A stretch of 64,000 bases of DNA from Limonium bicolor. Taxonomy: Eukaryota; Streptophyta; Magnoliopsida; Caryophyllales; Plumbaginaceae. Both the position numbers and the translations under genes were made by a program. Shown here piece after piece: positions 58,779 to 64,000 of this stretch (position 1 is its first letter; each line of letters opens with the position of its first letter). The notes under the pieces are model-generated. The model was not told the DNA's origin and ran no database searches. It saw only the letters and a list, made by a program, of their open reading frames with translations. The stretch is from assembly GCA_023374045.1 (NCBI GenBank), contig CM041781.1, forward strand, positions 142,716,982 to 142,780,981, written 5' to 3'.

Positions 58779-59440
58779 AAGCACCGGCCAACGAGCCGCA
58801 GGCTATCATGCCTTGAAAGAAAGCACCGGCCAACGAGCCGCAGGCTATCATGCCTTGAAAGAAAAAGAAAGCACCGGCCAACGAGCCGCAGGCTATCATG
58901 CCTTGAAAGAAAAAGAAAGCACCGGCCAACGAGCCGCAGGCTATCATGCCTTGAAAGAAAAAGAAAGCACACCGGCAAACGAGTCGCAGGCTATCATGCC
59001 TTGAAAGAAAAAGAAAGCACCGGCCAACGAGCCGAAGGCTATCATGCCTTGAAAGAAAAAGAAAGCACCGGCCAACGAGCCGCAGACTATCATGCCTTGA
59101 AAGAAAAAGAAAGCACCAGCCAACGAGCCGCAGGCTATCATGCCTTGAAAGAAAAAGAAAGCACCGGCCAACGAGCCGCAGGCTATCATGCCTTGAAAGA
59201 TAAAGAAAGCAACGGCCAACGAGCCGCAGGCTATCATGCCTTGAAAGAAAAAGAAAGCACCGGCCAACGAGCCACAGGCTATCATGCCTTGAAAGATAAA
59301 GAAAGCACCGGCCAACAAGCCGCAGGCTATCATGCCTTGAAAGGAAAATCCGGCCAGCAAGCCGCAGACTATTGTGCCTTGAAAGTAAAAGAAAACACGG
59401 CCAACAAACCGCAGGCCGCTATGCCTTGAAAGAAAAATCC
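58779..59440. repeat. 48-bp minisatellite after pol of C
   Basis: About 14 copies of a unit built on ACCGGCCAACGAGCCGCAGG + CTATCATGCCTTGAAAG + AAAAAGAAAGC; the first is 42 bp and the last two are diverged and shorter. All frames on both strands stay open only because the unit is a multiple of three. Repeats in this place between pol and the 3' LTR are known in Tat-lineage elements and can seed satellites. Confidence 0.95.
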
Positions 59441-59716
59441 GGCCGGACGGCCATACAAAGAGGAAAAAAGATTCGACCGCCAAAAACAAAAGTTCGGTCA
59501 ACAAGTCACAAGCCCCTTGTATTGAAAGGGTGAACACTAGCTAACATTACTTGCGTAAGGCGACCATATGTATTAATAAAGATGGTGCAAAGCATAACTT
59601 ACATTTCCCCCAAGGGTAGAAGTAAAAGTAATTGCAAAGTGTAAACATTATAAAAGATTCGGTAAACACAAAAGATACACGCCAAAAGAAAAGCCCCTCT
59701 AAAAATAAAGAAACTC
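59441..59716. other. Region between the minisatellite and the antisense gene
   Basis: No frame or motif that I recognise. Plus-strand AATAAA words near 59574 and 59704 could serve as poly(A) signals for the sense transcript; the antisense gene's 3' end also lies here. Confidence 0.4.
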
Positions 59717-62700
59717 CTATTCTTTCTTTTTTGCAGCTCGTCTATCACCACTACCAGCCACACTTTCAGAAGACTTGGAGCTCCTAGAAAGACGCTGCAT
59801 CCCTCCGGCGGATGGCAGGATGTTGCTTCCAGGTGGAAGGAATGAGGCTTGGCCGGCGTCAAAGCATGTCTCTCCAGGATTGCGGCAGAACCTCTCAAGC
59901 TCCGAAAAGAAGTTGGACTTCTGAGCGACATCCTTGAATTCCAGCTTGTTGTAGATCATCGTCTAGTAACTCTCCTTTCTCAAGAGAGTGCTCCGAGACA
60001 ACCTGCTGGAAAATATCGACTATCCTGCGGCACTGAGAAGCAAAGGATTCCTTTAGATGAGCATTAATGGTGCCTTGCTTCTGTATCTCCTCCTGAGATT
60101 GCCAGAAAAATGACTTGAGCCTGGCCACTTGAGACTCAAGGGTCAGGACTTGGGCTCGATACTTGTCATGTTCAGAGTTGGCTAGTGACAGCTCCTCCCT
60201 AACACTAATTACCCGACCATTCAGCTGCTTGACGTGCTTCAGTAAGTTGGCAGAACTCAAGCCTAGCCGGAACACAAAAAAATAGGGTAAGAAGAAGAAG
60301 GGATAGAAGAAGAAACAAAAGTCGAAGATCTGAAGGTTTACCATGGCTCGACGACTTAGTATTCTCGGCTTGAGAACGTGACATGGCTTCCTCCAGCTCT
60401 TTCACTCTCTCTTCCAGCCTGGTCCTCTCTTATGTCAAGGCAATTTTATCCGCAGCAAGGGTTTTCTTCTCCTCTTCTAGGAAAGAGCAATCCCAGAGCA
60501 GAGACGACTTCTCTTGTTCGAAGGACGACCATGACTACTCCTCCAGTGCGGCCTTTTCCTCCGACAAACGGTTAAGCTCCTGAATGAGCTTTCCCTTTTC
60601 CTCTACAAGGGCCTCATTCTCCCGTTAAAGAGCTTGCTTCTCCAGACCAAGCGTTTCAACCTCCTGCTTGAAAGAGTTACTTTCCTGATAGAAAAAGGCC
60701 TTGTCGGCCTGGAGGGAGTTCACCTCGTTCCGGTGAGCAGTGCGCACCTGATCCAACAAAACATCTAAATCAGAAAGGGCCCGAGCCAACTTATCTTTCC
60801 CAGCAGCAAGATGGTTTTGTACCTCTATCAAAGTGTTGTCAGCTTCCAGGATCCGGCTTTTTAAAGAAAAATTATCTTCACGAAGTTTCTTCAGTTGTGA
60901 CTCATATGCGTCACGCTGGCGGACGCATTCTTGCCGAGACAGCTGCAGATCCTTGTTTATTGCCTCAGTCCTCTCCTTTACCTTGAGATTGATCTCGTAA
61001 TGAATCTGATCAATGTATGCATCGTGAGAAGAGCGGCTCTGCTTCAGCTCCTCATGGGCATTATTGGCTCGGCTCACCTCATAACGAAGCCTGGACTGGA
61101 GGTTGCCGAAGTGAACCTCGGCACTTTGAGCCATGGACATCACCTAGAGTAAGCGGCACATTCACAGAGTTAAGAAGGAAGTAAAGCAAACCAAGAAGGG
61201 AACACAAGGAAGGGAACTTAAAAAGGGTGTATTCATACTCGGAAAATACCCTCCCACATGAAGTCGAACACATCTTTTATTGGGAGGGGGAGTGCCGCAT
61301 GATGGCATCTGCCCCCCACCTCCCATCCGCAGCATTTTCTTAGTGGCAGTAACAGTTGCCGAAGGAGCAAAGATTCCGTCCGGATGGTCGGATCTTTTTA
61401 TGGCCTCCTTCCAAGCAGTAGAATACTTGGCGGATTCGCAGGAGATCAAGGGAAGAGGATGTCCGTGGTGGTAGAACCATCCTTCTTTTTTAGAGGGACC
61501 GGTGAAGGATTCCTGGGCAGGAGGAGGAGGCGAGGAAGAAGAGGCCGTGATGTCCTCTCTTTGCTTACTCCGGAGCTCGGGGTCTTCAGGCACCTGCCGA
61601 TACTCCATCGCTTTTTCCCACGCTGCATCCTTGGCCGCAACAACATCAATGGAAAATGAAGCCTCAGGGTCGTCAGAGGTTTGACCTTCTCCCGATGTCC
61701 CTGGCTGCGGGGCCTTCGGCTTTGATGCGGTTTTCTTTTTAAGTCTTTGTTTCGTAGGAACAGAGACTGTCGCAACAATAAAAAATGGACATCATATCAG
61801 CACCAGAAAGACCAAGCGCATGCAAAACTAGAAACTGAAAGGTACTATAAAAGGCAAGATAGCAAGGGAGGACGGGAGTCGATCAAAACCTTGTTCGGCC
61901 GGAAGACTGGTGTGGAGTCCTGTACCCTACAAAGTATTTTCTTGAGCTGGATCTGAAGAAAAGTAGCCCGATAAATCAGGAAACTGCTCGCAAATCGGGG
62001 TCGGATGACCAGACTCCCGCCCCAGGCGAGAACCAAGATCCAGACCCGAACCAGGGGTGAGGGGAAGAAAAACACGGTGCCTAGACTCAGGGAGCACGTG
62101 CCAAGTACCTGACAATCCGGCGGTGGCATGTTCAAGGGATTCCACCTCTTCTTTTTTTTCGAATGACTAGCTTGGGCATCCCTGGCTTCTTGCCTAGGAC
62201 GCTTTGTAGAAGGGGGAGCATCCCCCAGAAGCTGCTCGGCCGCATTAGTAACCGCATCCAGAGTATCGTAGTAGTTGATCTCTCATCCCCAATCTTGTAG
62301 GTGACGAAATTCCAGCTATGAAATGGACCGATCTTCTCCCCTTCTGGAAGAAATCTATGTACGATGCACCAAAGCAATAAGAAAACAGCAGAGACGGCAA
62401 AACTTGTACTAAAAATTAAAAGCACTTACTAAGATAGGTCTTCAAAGAAGATAAACGTGCTTTTGTGAAAAACGCCTCGACAGTCAACGGCTTTTTGTTT
62501 ACTGCCCTCAGAATCTTCAAAATGGGTAGCTCGGCCGGAGGGGCTGGAGGACAGATCAATTGGCCTTTGCCAACTTCAGCACAGTAGGGGACGCCCAAGA
62601 CTCGGCCGGATGGGGGAACAATGACGAACCATCGTGGACTCCACCCATGAGCCTTCTTATAGTCAAAAAGGGGAGTATCCGGCTTTCGCAATTAGGGTTA

Positions 62701-63188
62701 GACTATCGGGATCAACCCTAACCGTGAAGAATCGGACAAAGTCAGTACCTTCCGGCCGAATCTTGATTTCTTCACAGAGAGAGACGAAGGCGTGAAGATG
62801 GGAAATGTCCTTTGGATGAAGATGGGCAAGAGAATAGCGGCGGCGAAGAAGGAAGCCCAGGACAAAAGGGTGTGGGGGAATGGTCAGGCCGGAGCGGGAA
62901 AAAATCAGCATAGACCACGTACCCACGGCCAAAATCATCGTTGGGGTGAGAATGGGGGGACGGTAGGTAAATCTGGGTACCACGTGGGGCTTCGACGCCC
63001 CTGAGACAATCGTAGAGGGAGGAATAATCAAGGGAGGAAGGAGAAGGCTCACGCCTGGACAAAAAGGGCTTAATGGGTTTCAGATACGTAGGGCGAAAGC
63101 CGTCGGAGGAGCGAGAGCCCTGAATCGCGTCAATAGCAGGCGAAAAATTAGCAGCCAGCTTACTCTGTTTTGCGGCGGAGGTAGACAT
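59717..63188 (-). pseudogene. Antisense ORF of element C (putative gypsy-type transposon protein), broken
   Basis: Starts at ATG 63188 (MSTSAAKQ...). The N-terminal part (to ~62430) carries IPPHPFVLGFLL, LHPKDISHLHAFVSLCEE and later HGWSPRWFVIVP, which resemble the Pfam 'putative gypsy type transposon' domain found in antisense frames of plant Tat elements. A middle Ser/Pro-rich part follows, then long coiled coils (61143-60342 and 60262-59895), and a basic end RRAAKKKE stopping at 59717. Splice-like borders suggest introns at 62429-62355, 62108-61767, 61249-61144 and 60341-60263, giving about 950 codons. Frame breaks (near 62900, 62285 and 59945) and stops in the coiled coil (60625 and others) show decay. 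Function unknown. Confidence 0.75.
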
Positions 63189-63189
63189 T

Positions 63190-63744
63190 GATGAAGCTTA
63201 ACAAGGAATCGAAGGACAACGGCGGCAAAAGGGCAGGACAGACAGAACACAGAGTGGAGGAGAGAAAAAAGAGCAGTCGAAACGAGAGAGTAGAGGAAAA
63301 AGAGAGAGAGCTTCAAAAACTCGGGCTTTGCGGAAAGTTTTCTCCCGCTCAAATAAATAAAATATATATACGCATGTGCAAACAAAAAACACCTTTTTGC
63401 AGGGAAAAAAGAAAGGGCCACACGCTTCCTAAAGACGGTTCCGACGTTTAGTTGAAAGAACGACCCTACGAATTCCACACTAAAGACAGGTGGAAAATTC
63501 AAAAAAAAGAGAAGCAGTAAAAGAGCGGTCTCGGGTCACGGCCTTCGCACATGGCTGATGAAAAGTTATTTCTCTACCCAAATAAAGAAAAAGACTTGTG
63601 GGACTGGGATAAGGAGAAGACAGGGCATAGGCAAACCAAAGAACCTCAGGGTTGGCCACAGTCGCGAAAATTTTCGCCGGAACACAAAACACAGAAGTTC
63701 TATTTTCTTCACCAAAAAATTCAAAAAGATGGAAATTGTGGGAC
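63190..63744. other. Region between the antisense gene and the 3' LTR of C
   Basis: Purine-rich, with no recognisable frame. The tract that should prime plus-strand DNA is not a clear run of G; AAAAAGATGGAAATTGTGGG just before the LTR is the nearest candidate. Confidence 0.4.
63363..63370 (-). promoter_or_regulatory. Candidate TATA box for the antisense gene
   Basis: TATATATA in an AT-rich patch about 175 bases before the ATG at 63188; a start site near 63330 would leave a leader of about 140 bases. It lies inside the element, so the antisense gene would have its own promoter separate from the LTR. Confidence 0.4.
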
Positions 63745-63747
63745 TGA

Positions 63748-64000
63748 TGAGAGGGAAGAAATGGTACCAGGCCAGACAGGACATATGGAGCATCCGGCCG
63801 CTTCTCGCCGGATGGAAATAAGAGCGCACAAAGGCACCCAGCTGTCTCCGGCCAGACGAAAGTAGAACTTAGGCAATACAAAACATGGCATGACCGATCG
63901 TCTGTGATCAGCCAAAGATGATAGGGGAGGGCAAAATTGTACTTATACATGTAAAGTATAGACTAATAAGCATAAGACCAGGCCCAAAACTCTATAAATA
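63748..64000 (+). mobile_element. 3' LTR of element C, partial
   Basis: TGAGAGGGAAGAAATGG onward matches 9041-9294, and the window ends at its TATA box (63993-64000). The start could also be three bases earlier. Confidence 0.9.

Larger units (their letters stand above)
9041..64000 (+). mobile_element. Element C: Tat/Ogre-lineage Ty3-gypsy retrotransposon, split by B
   Basis: A 5' LTR (9041-9466), PBS (9469) and start of gag (9604) lie left of the B insertion; the rest of gag, pol, a minisatellite, an antisense gene and part of the 3' LTR (63748-64000) lie right of it. Without B the visible part is about 11.5 kb. A second RNase H between the RT-linked RNase H and integrase, plus the antisense gene after pol, is known for the plant Tat lineage (Ogre, Retand, Grande types). 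Several in-frame stops and frameshifts make this copy non-functional. The visible LTR parts differ at roughly 3-4% of bases by eye. Confidence 0.9.

Noticed and set aside
58944..59537. 197-codon minus-strand frame with repeated GMIACGSLAGAFFFFQ
   Set aside because: It reads through the 48-bp minisatellite, which leaves every frame open. It is not a protein gene.

Overview
This window is intergenic plant DNA made almost entirely of nested LTR retrotransposons. I see no host gene, rRNA or functional tRNA gene. Plant origin is shown by a Tat/Ogre-type Ty3-gypsy element with a second RNase H and an antisense gene, by primer-binding sites matching plant tRNA 3' ends, and by large-LTR derivatives typical of big angiosperm genomes. 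It is probably a eudicot; the species cannot be told from sequence alone.

Layout, outermost to innermost, with boundaries set by TG...CA ends, target-site duplications (TSDs) and sequence that resumes across each insert. Positions 1-3446 hold three minus-strand LTR pieces: a D-type (1-768), an F-type carrying a tRNA-like Pol III unit (769-3095) and a B-type (3096-3446). Element D (+) starts at 3447 with a 5.44-kb LTR, a PBS at 8894 and only 152 bp of interior before element C interrupts it. Element C (+, 9041 to beyond the window) is the only one with recognisable proteins: gag, protease, RT, RNase H, a second RNase H and integrase, all broken by stops and frameshifts, then a 48-bp minisatellite, an antisense multi-exon gene and the start of the 3' LTR. 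Element B (9802-53328, TSD GATGA) sits inside C's gag. Element A (10900-33771, TSD AACACC) sits inside B's 5' LTR. Element G (22241-30830, minus strand, TSD ATAAT) sits inside A's 3' LTR. Solo LTR F (45560-51879, TSD CAAAT/CAAAA) sits inside B's 3' LTR.

A, B, D and F form one clan of LARD-like elements (large retrotransposon derivatives): 4.3-6.3-kb LTRs running from TGAAATACCCC to GGGGTGTTACA, an initiator-tRNA-Met-type PBS, a GGGGGG polypurine tract, and interiors of 4.9-5.8 kb with no recognisable protein. Such elements must be copied by proteins supplied in trans, so their conserved parts should be RNA or DNA signals. I find several shared signals: a hairpin that buries the PBS, a covarying hairpin near the LTR 3' end, a hairpin cluster before a shared splice-acceptor-like site, a duplicated hairpin-plus-polypurine module, three conserved interior islands, a five-unit palindrome array, and an antisense Pol III-like unit. 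These are the best candidates for something undescribed.

Many differences between paired LTRs, especially in A and G, are one-base indels in homopolymers, so some frameshifts may be read errors. The in-frame stops are better evidence of real decay.
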